Source of the DNA: Streptomyces justiciae
Lineage (GTDB): Bacteria > Actinomycetota > Actinomycetes > Streptomycetales > Streptomycetaceae
DNA length: 64,000 nucleotides
NCBI RefSeq assembly: GCF_015163075.1
Contig: NZ_JADDXU010000013.1
Coordinates: 62,001-126,000, forward strand
Reading direction: 5' to 3'
Shown: piece after piece, positions 43,801-64,000 of the stretch
Position numbering within the stretch: the first letter of the stretch is position 1
Layout of the letters: each line of letters opens with the position of its first letter
Made by a program: the position numbers and the translations under genes
The notes under the pieces: generated by a model
Databases searched by the model: none
What the model was told of the DNA's origin: nothing
Seen by the model: the letters and a program-made list of their open reading frames with translations, nothing else

Positions 43801-46800
43801 CGGCGTCGACGACGACTTCTTCGACCTGGGCGGGCACTCCCTGCTGGCCACCCGCCTCATCGCCCAGATCCGTGCCGCGTTCGGAGCCGAGCTGGAGCTG
43901 CGCGCACTGTTCGACGGACCGACGCCGGCCGCGGTGGCGGCACTCCTCGACACCGCTGGACCTGCTCGGCCGCCCCTGGCGGCGCGGGAACGGCCCCCGG
44001 CCCTTCCCCTCTCGTCCGCCCAGCGGCGGCTGTGGTTCCTGCACAAGATGGAGGGGCCGAGTGCCACCTACAACATCCCCCTCGTCGTACGACTGACCGG
44101 CACCTTGGACCGTGACGCGCTGCGGACCGCCCTCGGTGACGTGGTGGCCCGGCACGAGAGTCTGCGGACGGTGTTCCCCGAGGCCGACGGCACTCCGTAC
44201 CAGCACGTCCTCGACAGCGCGAGCGTCGAGTTGCCCACCACCGACATCGCCGAGACGGAACTGCCGGACGCCCTGGAGTTAGCGGCCCGGCACGCCTTCG
44301 ACCTGGCGGCCGAAATCCCCCTTCGCGCCGAGCTGTTCACGGTGTCCGAACACCGACACGCGCTGCTGCTCGTCCTGCATCACATCGCGGGTGACGGTTG
44401 GTCGTTGGGCCCGCTTGCCGCCGACCTGACCCGTGCCTACAGCGCGCGGGTGGAGGGGCGGGTGCCGGAGTGGCGTGCGTTGCCGGTGCAGTACGGGGAC
44501 TACACGCTGTGGCAGAACGAGCTCCTGGGTGACCAGAACGACCCGGACAGTCTGTTCGCCACGCAGATCGGCTACTGGACGGACGCGTTGGCGGGTCTGC
44601 CGGATCAGCTGACGCTGCCCACGGACCGTCCTCGTCCGGCGGTGATGACTTACCGGGGCGATTACCTCACGGTCGATATCGACGCGGATCTGCACCGGCG
44701 GTTGTCGGATGTCGCGCGGGCGTCGGGTGCGAGTCTGTTCATGGTGCTGCAAGCCGGACTCGCTGCCCTGTTGACGCGGTTGGGGGCGGGTGAGGATGTT
44801 CCGGTGGGCAGTCCGGTGGCCGGCCGGACTGATCAGGCGCTGGATGAGTTGATCGGGTTCTTCGTCAATACGCTGGTGCTGCGCACGGACACCTCCGGTG
44901 ATCCGACGTTCGCTGAGTTGATCGCTCGGGTGCGGGAGCGGAGTCTGGCCGCCTATGCGCACCAGGATGTCCCGTTCGAGTACCTGGTCGAGCTGATCAA
45001 TCCGACCCGCACGCTGTCGCACCATCCGCTGTTCCAGGTCATGCTGGCGCTGCAGAACGCCCCCGAGACCGAGCTGGAGCTTCCCGGGCTGCGAGCCGGG
45101 GTCGAGCTGGGCAGGACGGGTACGGCGAAGTTCGACCTGTTCTTCAGCCTTGCGGAGCGGCGTGGGGAACGCGGCGAGCCCCAGGGCATCACCGGTGCCG
45201 TCGAGTACTCCAGCGACATCTACGACGCGCCCACCGTGCAGGCCCTGTTCGACCGTTGGCTGAGGCTGTTGGACGCGGCCGTGTCTGAGCCCGACCGTCC
45301 CCTGGCCGATATCGACATCCTCACCCCCGAGGAACACCGGCGTGCAGTGGTCGAGTTCAACGACACGGCGCATGTGGTGCCGGATGTCTCCCTGGGCGAG
45401 CTGTTCGTACGGCAGGTGGCTGAGACGCCCGATGCCCTGGCGGTCACCGATGGCGCCGCCACGCTGACGTACGCACAACTCGACGCGCGTGCCGATCAGT
45501 TCGCGCATGAGGTGATCGCCCGGGGAGTGCGGCGGGGTGACGCGGTCGGTGTGCTTCTGGAGCGCTCGATCGCGACGGTCACCACGGTCTTGGGGCTGAT
45601 GAAGGCCGGCGCTGTCTATGTGCCCCTCGATGCCCGTTATCCGGCCGACCGCATCCGCCATGTCCTGGCCGACACCGGCGCGCGCCTGCTGATCACCGAC
45701 GAACGGTCGGTTCCGGAATCAGGTGCCGAGGCCGTGGAGTTGCTCCACATCGAGTCTCCTCGGTCCCATGCGACCGACCCCGGTGATCCCAGGGTGGATG
45801 TGGGGTCGGGGGATGCGGCGTACGTGATGTACACGTCGGGTTCGACGGGTGCGCCCAAGGGGATCGTGGTGACGCATCGCAATGTCGCCGCTCTGGCTTT
45901 GGACCCACGGTTTGACCGCTCGGCGCATGAGCGGGTGCTGCTGCATTCGCCGGCCGCGTTCGACGCCTCCACCTACGAGTTGTGGGTGCCGCTGCTGAGC
46001 GGCGGGACTGTCGTCGTGGCCCCGGCCGGTGAGCTGGACGTCCCCGCTCTCCAGCAGGCCATCACCAGCCAGCGTGTGACCGCGTTGTGGCTGACCAATT
46101 CCCTGTTGAACGTGGTCGCCGAGCACGCCGTAGACGCGCTGTCGGCAGTGCGGGAGGTGTGGAGCGGCGGTGAGGCCGTTTCCGGGGCCACGGTGCAGCG
46201 CCTGCACGAGGCTTGCCCCGGGCTGACGGTCGTGGATGGCTACGGGCCGACGGAGACGACCACCTTCGCCACCCACCACCGTGTGCCGCGCCCCTATGTC
46301 GGCGGTGCGACGGTGCCGATCGGCCGTCCGATGGCCAACACCCGTGTCTACGTGCTGGACGCACACTTGCGGCCGGTGCCGCCGCAGGTGACGGGCGAGC
46401 TGTACGTCGCCGGGGCCGGTCTGGCGCGTGGCTATCTGAACAAGCCCGGTATGACGGCCGAGCGTTTCGTCGCCGATCCCTACGGTCTTGAGCCGGGCGG
46501 GCGCATGTACCGCACCGGTGACCTGGTGTGTGTCAATGCCGGGGGGGATCTGGAGTACATGGGCCGCGCCGACCAGCAGGTCAAGGTACGCGGCTTCCGG
46601 ATCGAACCCGGCGAGATCGAGAACGTCCTCACCGGTCATCCGGCGATCGGCCAGGCCGCCGTGGTCGCCGATCACGACCAGCACGGCAGCATCCGTCTGA
46701 TCGCCTACGTCGTCCCCGACACCGGCGAAACACCGGCAGACCTGGTTGAGTTCGTGCGCCAGCGGCTGCCCGAGTACATGGTGCCGTTCACCTACGTCAC

Positions 46801-48645
46801 CCTGGACCGGCTGCCGTTGACGGCCAATGGCAAGCTCGACCGGGCCGCGTTGCCCGCACCCGAGCAGAGGGCGCGGGCGGATGCGCCACGTCGGGAGCCG
46901 CGGACCGAGCGCGAGCGACTGCTGGCAGCGCTGGTCGCGCAGGCCTTGGGCGTGGAGAGGGTAGGACCCGAGGACGACTTCTTCGCGCTCGGCGGGGACA
47001 GCATCGTCTCGATCCGGCTCGTCAGCCTCGCTCGCTCGGCGGGTGTCGGACTGGCGGTCCGGGACGTCTTCGAGCAGCGGACCGCGGCCGGACTGGCCGA
47101 GGTCGCCGAGGAACTGAGCGTGTCGGCACCCGATTCCGACCACGCCGGCGTGGGAGGGATGGAACCGACGCCGATCATGCGCTGGTTCGACGCGCGCGGT
47201 GGCGGCATCGACGCGTTCCACCAGGCGATGCTGCTGGAGGTGCCGGCCGGGTTGCGTGAGGACCACCTCGTGACGGCCGTGCAGGCACTCGTGGACCACC
47301 ACGACGCGCTGCGGCTGACCCGGAAACCGAGCGGTCAGGACAACGGGGCGTGGTCGCTCGAGGTGGGTCCGGTGGGGTCCGTGTCGGCCGCGGACGTGGT
47401 GCATCGTGTCGACACCGCCGGCACGGCCGTCGACGCGACGCTGGTCCGGGCAGAGGCGGAGGCGGCGTCCCACCGGCTGTCGGCCGAGCGCGGCGTGCTG
47501 GTTCAGGTGATCTGGTTCGACGCCGGACCTGCCGAACGGGGCAGGCTGCTGGTCGTCGTCAACCATCTCGTCGTCGACGGGGTCTCCTGGCGGATCCTGC
47601 TTCCCGATCTCATCGACGCCTGCGAGGCCGTCGGGGGCGGCCGACCTCCACGGCTGGACCCGCCAGGCACCTCCCTGCGCCGCTGGGCCAGTCTCCTCAC
47701 GGTCGAGGCCCGGCAGCCGGCCCGCACCGCCGAGGCGGCGCTGTGGACCGGGCTGCTCACCGCGGCTGACCCACCGCTGACCACTGGCCGGCTCGATGCC
47801 GCGCGGGACACCGTGGGCCGGGCCCGTGAGCTCACGCTCTCCCTGCCACCCGAGGTCACCACCCCGCTGCTGACGACGGTGCCCACGGCCTTCCACGCGA
47901 AGGTCGACGACGTCCTGCTCACCGCGCTCGCCCTGGCGGTCGCCCAGTGGCGCCGGACCCACGCACGCGGGCGGCACACGGCTCTCCTCGTGGACGTGGA
48001 GGGACACGGGCGCGAGGAGATCGTCGAGGGCGTGGACCTCTCGCGCACCGTGGGCTGGTTCACCTCGCTGTACCCGGTCCGCGTCGACCCCGGCCCCCTG
48101 GCGTGGGAAGAGGTCGTCGACGGCGGGCCGTCGCTCGGACAGGCCCTGAAACGGGTCAAGGAACAGGTCCGCTCCCTGCCCGACCGGGGCATCGGCTACG
48201 GCCTGCTGCGGCAACTCAATCCCGACACCGGGCCGGTGCTGGCCGGGCTCGCCGTACCGCAACTCGGATTCAACTACCTCGGCCGGTTCCCCTCGGCGGG
48301 CTCACCGGTGGTCCCCGGCCACCCGGAATGGACCGTGGCCGCGGAGACGGGCCTGCTGAGCGGCGCCGACCCGGCGACGGCCCTGGCGCACGGGCTCGAG
48401 GTGAACAGCATGGTCCGCGACGCCCCGGACGGGCCGGAACTGGAGGCCGTCTGGACCTGGGCGCCGGATCTGTGGACCGAACGGCACGTCCGAGCCCTGG
48501 CCGACCACTGGTTCCGAGCGATCCGCGGACTGGTCCGGCACGGCGAGCGCTTCGACACCGGCGGCCACAGCCCTTCGGACTTCCCCCTGACCGAACTCAG
48601 CCAGCACGACATCGAGCAGCTCGAAGCAGCGTGGAGGGTGCAGAA

Positions 48646-48649
<4 letters not shown>
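40823..48649 (+). CDS. acmB: Actinomycin synthetase II, NRPS (Thr, D-Val)
   Basis: Encodes 2608 aa (about 280 kDa as expected) from TTG 40823. Order: C1 (about 8-430; HHAVMDA at 140-146), A1 (455-960; D235 equivalent at 653), T1 (Ser1006), C2 (1045-1490; HHIAGDG from 1186), A2 (1520-2020; D235 equivalent at 1714), T2 (Ser2060), E (2110-2550; NHLVVDG 2247-2253). By alignment to GrsA the ten-residue codes read DFWNVGMVHK for A1 (threonine) and DAYWWGGTFK for A2 (valine). The E domain inverts Val to D-Val. It thus makes 4-MHA-Thr-D-Val on T2. In the E domain the first His of HHxxxDG is Asn; the catalytic second His is present. The stop overlaps acmC (ATGA). Confidence 0.95.
42105..42660 (+). repeat. 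NRPS repeat 1, copy in acmB A1
   Basis: Nearly identical to 49925-50480 in acmC A3 (constant offset 7820). It covers the end of the preceding C domain and the N-terminal part of the A domain up to the P-loop. The codons here are unusually G-ending compared with flanking DNA. Confidence 0.8.
45355..46735 (+). repeat. NRPS repeat 2, copy in acmB A2 (Val)
   Basis: Highly similar to about 57580-58960 in acmC A5 (offset near 12227 at the P-loop). Both domains have the same valine code. The similarity spans the complete A domain up to the point where acmC carries the methyltransferase insertion. Confidence 0.75.
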
Positions 48650-61362
<12,713 letters not shown>

Positions 61363-61433
61363 CCTTCGCGGGCCGCCCACCAGGAACCCGCCGTCCGCTG
61401 TCCGCGAGGACCGACACCCGAGGACTGACACTG

Positions 61434-62066
61434 ATGCTGACCGACGTGCTCTCCGTCGACGTGGCCAAGGCCCTGGCCGCCGTGGACGAATGGCTGAGCC
61501 AGTACATCCGCCGACCGCACGGCGAACTCGGGCGCACCGGCCCGGTGTGCCCGTTCGTCGAACCCGCCCAGCGTGCCGGCGCGCTGGAGATCCGCGTCAG
61601 GCTCGTCGGCCCCACCCCGAGCCAGACCTTGATCGACGAGATCGTCCGCTGCGGCCTCGACGAGTTCAGCGAGGTCGAATGGAAGTCCGGCAACCCGAAT
61701 CTGCGCTCGCTGCTGCTCGTCCTGCCGGACCTTCCCGCCGAGCAACTGCACCTGCTGGACGCGGCGCACACCGCGCTGAAGCCGGAGAGCGTGCGGCGGG
61801 GGCTGATGATCGCCCAGTTCCACGAGAAGTGCGAGGAGAAGGCCGCACGCAACCCGGCGTTCGAGGTGAGTCACGCCCCGGTGCCGATGATGGCGGTGCG
61901 GTCGATGGCGATCCACGACGTGCTGTTCCTGGCCGACCGGCGAGAGTGGTTCGAGGAGTACGCGAGCCGTTTCGGTGCCCGCTACCGCACCGGGTCGCAC
62001 GGCATCGACCCGCTGCTGACCGAGATGTACGAGCGGGCCCGTGCCGCCCACGCGCCGGGGAGCTGA
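61434..62066 (+). CDS. Unknown 210-aa protein, paralogue of the one at 37196
   Basis: First gene after acmC, 71 bases behind its stop. Starts at ATG 61434 (MLTDVLSVDVAKALAAVDEW). It is the same length as its paralogue with the same landmarks at the same positions: RTGPVCPFV (C39), WKSGNPNLRSLLLVLPDL, GLMIAQFHEKCE (H130, C133), AARNPAF, MAIHDVLFL (H161), EWFEEYASRFG. No signal peptide or membrane helix. The fixed Cys/His set suggests a cofactor site. I recall a protein of unknown function named AcmE at this place in the S. chrysomallus cluster. Function unknown; it may assist 4-MHA supply or phenoxazinone formation. Confidence 0.8.
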   Translation: MLTDVLSVDVAKALAAVDEWLSQYIRRPHGELGRTGPVCPFVEPAQRAGALEIRVRLVGPTPSQTLIDEIVRCGLDEFSEVEWKSGNPNLRSLLLVLPDLPAEQLHLLDAAHTALKPESVRRGLMIAQFHEKCEEKAARNPAFEVSHAPVPMMAVRSMAIHDVLFLADRREWFEEYASRFGARYRTGSHGIDPLLTEMYERARAAHAPGS

Positions 62067-62070
62067 GCGC

Positions 62071-62964
62071 ATGCGCGACGCACCGCCGGCCACCGGTGCC
62101 GTGTACCGGGGCATGGACCAGGCCACGCTGGACCGGCAGTACTCGCCGAGTTCGCGCGTGCCGAGCCTGGACGCCTACCTGCGCGAGTACGAGCGGCTGA
62201 GCCAGGCCGCCCGCCGGGACCACCCGGTACGGACCTCCCTCGCCTACGGCCCGCACCCCGCGGAGCGGCTCGACTACTTCCCCGGACCCGCGGCCGGGCG
62301 GGCTCCGCTGCTGGTGTTCGTGCACGGCGGGAACTGGCAGGCACTCGGCCGCGCCGAATCGGCGTTCCCGGTGCCACCGCTGCTGGCCGCCGGCGCGGCG
62401 GTCGCGGTGATCGAGTACGGGCTGGCGCCGGACGTCGGCCTGGACGCCATGGCGGGCATGGTGCGCCGGGCCGTGGACTGGCTGCTGCGGCACGCGGACG
62501 GGCTCGGGTTCGCCCCGGACCGCCTCCATCTCTGCGGCACCTCGGCCGGCGCGCACCTGGCCGCCATGGCCCTGCTGCCGGACGCGTCGGCCGGCCCGGA
62601 CGTGTCCGGCCGGATCGCCGGGGCGGTGCTGCTCAGCGGCATGTACGACCTGGAGCCGGTCCGCCTGTCCTACGTCAACGACGCCCTGCTGCTGGACGAG
62701 GCCGCGGTCCTGCGCAACAGCCCGATTCTCCGGCTGCCGGCGCGGCTGCCCCGCACGGTGGTCGCCCGCGGCGGGAACGAGACCGAGGAGTACGTCCGCC
62801 AGCACGAGGGGATGGTGGCGGCGCTGCGCTCCCGGGCGGCGGTGACGGAGGTCGTCGCCGAGCGGCGCGACCACTTCGACCTCCCCTACGACCTGGGCGT
62901 GCCGGGCACCGGGCTGGGCGACGCGGTCCTGGCGCAGCTGGGACTGGAAGGAAGGACCGCATGA
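62071..62964 (+). CDS. acmF: Aryl (kynurenine) formamidase, alpha/beta hydrolase
   Basis: Encodes 297 aa from ATG 62071, four bases behind the previous stop. The oxyanion motif VFVHGGNWQALG (HGGxW) and nucleophile elbow LCGTSAGAHLA are characteristic of formamidases of the esterase/lipase group. The catalytic His is in ERRDHFDLPYD. It hydrolyses N-formylkynurenine to kynurenine (or the 3-hydroxy form), the step after tryptophan dioxygenase. Its stop overlaps the dioxygenase start (ATGA). The symbol letter is from memory of the S. chrysomallus cluster. Confidence 0.88.
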   Translation: MRDAPPATGAVYRGMDQATLDRQYSPSSRVPSLDAYLREYERLSQAARRDHPVRTSLAYGPHPAERLDYFPGPAAGRAPLLVFVHGGNWQALGRAESAFPVPPLLAAGAAVAVIEYGLAPDVGLDAMAGMVRRAVDWLLRHADGLGFAPDRLHLCGTSAGAHLAAMALLPDASAGPDVSGRIAGAVLLSGMYDLEPVRLSYVNDALLLDEAAVLRNSPILRLPARLPRTVVARGGNETEEYVRQHEGMVAALRSRAAVTEVVAERRDHFDLPYDLGVPGTGLGDAVLAQLGLEGRTA

Positions 62965-63803
62965 CCACCGAACAGACGACCCGGAGCCCCGCGTGCCCGT
63001 TGTCCGCCGGATCCTCGCCGGACACGACCCCGTATGCCCACTACGCGCGGATGGACGAGTTGCTGGGCTTGCAGCATCCGCTCAGTTCGGCCCGCACCGA
63101 GCCGGGGTTCATCATCATGAGCCAGGTCAAGGAACTGCTGTTCAAGCTGCTGCACACCGAATTCAGCACGGCGCGCGACCAGTTGGCCGACGACCTGCTC
63201 GACGACGCGCTGTGGACGCTGCGCCGTGCCGCGCGGGTGCAGCAGGTGCTGCTGGTGTCGTGGGAGACGTTCTCCGTGCTGTCCCCGGTGGAGTTCGCCG
63301 AGTTCCGGGACGTCCTGGGGTCGGCCTCCGGCTTCCAGTCGGCCGGCTACCGGCGCCTTGAGTTCCTGCTCGGCAACAAGAACCCCGCGATGGCCGCGCC
63401 GCACCGGAACACGGCGGGCTACGACGCGGTGGTCGGTCAGCTGCACGAGCCGAGCCTGTACGACGCCGCGCTCGCGCTGCTGGCCCGGCGCGGCCTGCTC
63501 ACGCCGGGCGACGCCACGAACCGGGACGTCACCCGGCCGTACTGCGTCGGCTCGGAGGTCGAGGAGGCCTGGCGGACGGTCTACGGGGACCCGGTCCGCC
63601 ATCGTGACCTGCATCTGCTCGCCGAGGCGCTGATGGACAGCGCCGACCAGTTCGCCCGCTGGCGCTACACCCATCTGGTGACCGTGCAGCGGATGTTGGG
63701 CGCCAAGCCCGGGACCGGCGGCACGGAGGGGGTGGCCTGGCTCGCCCGGATCAGTGAGCACCGCTTCTTCCCGGAACTGTGGTCGGTGCGCTCCACGCTC
63801 TGA
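62961..63803 (+). CDS. acmG: Tryptophan 2,3-dioxygenase
   Basis: Encodes 280 aa, the usual bacterial length. Family motifs are YAHYARMDELLGLQHP, FIIMSQVKELLFKLLHTEF, SWETFSVLSPVEFAEFRDVL, SASGFQSAGYRRLEFLLGNK, and the heme-ligand block RWRYTHLVTVQRMLGAKPG with GTGGTEG. The enzyme opens the indole of tryptophan to N-formylkynurenine and commits tryptophan to the 4-MHA route. A dedicated cluster copy separates antibiotic supply from primary metabolism. Confidence 0.96.
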   Translation: MTTEQTTRSPACPLSAGSSPDTTPYAHYARMDELLGLQHPLSSARTEPGFIIMSQVKELLFKLLHTEFSTARDQLADDLLDDALWTLRRAARVQQVLLVSWETFSVLSPVEFAEFRDVLGSASGFQSAGYRRLEFLLGNKNPAMAAPHRNTAGYDAVVGQLHEPSLYDAALALLARRGLLTPGDATNRDVTRPYCVGSEVEEAWRTVYGDPVRHRDLHLLAEALMDSADQFARWRYTHLVTVQRMLGAKPGTGGTEGVAWLARISEHRFFPELWSVRSTL

Positions 63804-63879
63804 CCGGGCCGCCGCCCTGGGCCCGCCCGCGGACGGCGGGACATGTGGACACGGACGACACGAGACTCAAGGAGGGCCG

Positions 63880-64000
63880 ATGGTGAGCGGGATCCCGCGC
63901 ACGGTGGCCGAGGAACTGGACGCGGCCGATCCGCTCGCCGCGTTCCGCGAGCGGTTCGTCATCGCCGATCCGGAGCTGATCTACCTGGACGGCAACTCGC
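63880..64000 (+). CDS. acmH: Kynureninase (start only)
   Basis: The first 40 codons from ATG 63880, behind GGAGGG. The fragment (ELDAADPLAAFRERFVIADP, then IYLDGNS) is the conserved N-terminal region of kynureninases, PLP enzymes that cleave (3-hydroxy)kynurenine to (3-hydroxy)anthranilate and alanine. Truncated by the window end. The symbol is from memory of the S. chrysomallus cluster. Confidence 0.85.
   Translation, partial: MVSGIPRTVAEELDAADPLAAFRERFVIADPELIYLDGNS

Noticed and set aside
47947..48645. Upstream extension of the acmC frame
   Set aside because: The frame stays open before ATG 48646, but it overlaps the acmB epimerisation domain in another frame and reads as Arg/Pro-rich filler. 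The ATGA overlap gives the natural start.

Overview
The window is Streptomyces-like DNA. It is very GC-rich with strong G/C preference at third codon positions, and it uses GTG and TTG starts and many 4-nt stop/start overlaps. The families present are typical of that genus: MbtH, PqqD-like, DUF4139, Methyltransf_19, DUF2461, nSTAND1-WD40 proteins and peptidase inhibitor I36. The most important content is the core of an actinomycin biosynthetic cluster at about 37.2-64 kb. The rest is ordinary accessory chromosome with many small broken genes.

Layout, left part. 1-5.2 kb holds a metallo-hydrolase tail, a broken alpha/beta hydrolase, a TauE/SafE permease, a PIG-L deacetylase interrupted by an in-frame stop, two hypotheticals, and a divergent cupin/TetR pair. 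5.8-8.75 kb is a small, unassigned RiPP-like locus: a 54-aa precursor candidate, a strong hairpin, an 83-aa protein, an M29-peptidase-like protein, a PqqD-like recognition protein and a decayed cytochrome P450. 8.8-12.2 kb holds a methyltransferase and TetR regulator with a paired operator, a DUF2461 protein and a Methyltransf_19 protein. 12.6-22.1 kb is a minus-strand block of two DUF4139 proteins, a Ser/Thr kinase with a peptidoglycan-binding tail, and a 1278-aa HTH-nSTAND1-WD40 protein. 22-29.2 kb has small secreted proteins, a recombinase remnant, a large membrane protein, a broken MFS gene and a DUF4232 lipoprotein.

Middle. 29.4-33.3 kb is an arsenic-resistance locus: an SBF-type permease, an ArsI/CadI-like dioxygenase, ArsR, an aquaglyceroporin, an ArsC arsenate reductase and an ArsN-like N-acetyltransferase. 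33.3-37 kb has a glyoxalase-fold protein, a membrane glycosyltransferase and a GNAT remnant.

Actinomycin cluster. A leftward operon encodes the 4-MHA-AMP ligase (AcmA), a stand-alone carrier protein, an MbtH protein, a 187-aa protein of unknown function and a 210-aa protein of unknown function. The divergent rightward operon encodes AcmB (C-A-T-C-A-T-E; codes read as Thr and Val, the latter epimerised) and AcmC (C-A-T, C-A-MT-T, C-A-MT-T, TE; codes read as Pro, N-methyl-Gly and N-methyl-Val). It continues with a 210-aa paralogue of the unknown protein, an aryl formamidase, tryptophan 2,3-dioxygenase and the start of a kynureninase. Together these make 3-hydroxyanthranilate-type precursors from tryptophan, load them as 4-methyl-3-hydroxyanthranilate (4-MHA), and build the pentapeptide lactone 4-MHA-Thr-D-Val-Pro-Sar-MeVal. 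The ring hydroxylase, C-methyltransferase, regulators and transport/resistance genes must lie beyond position 64000. The left flank inside this window shows no mirrored second copy of the 4-MHA genes.
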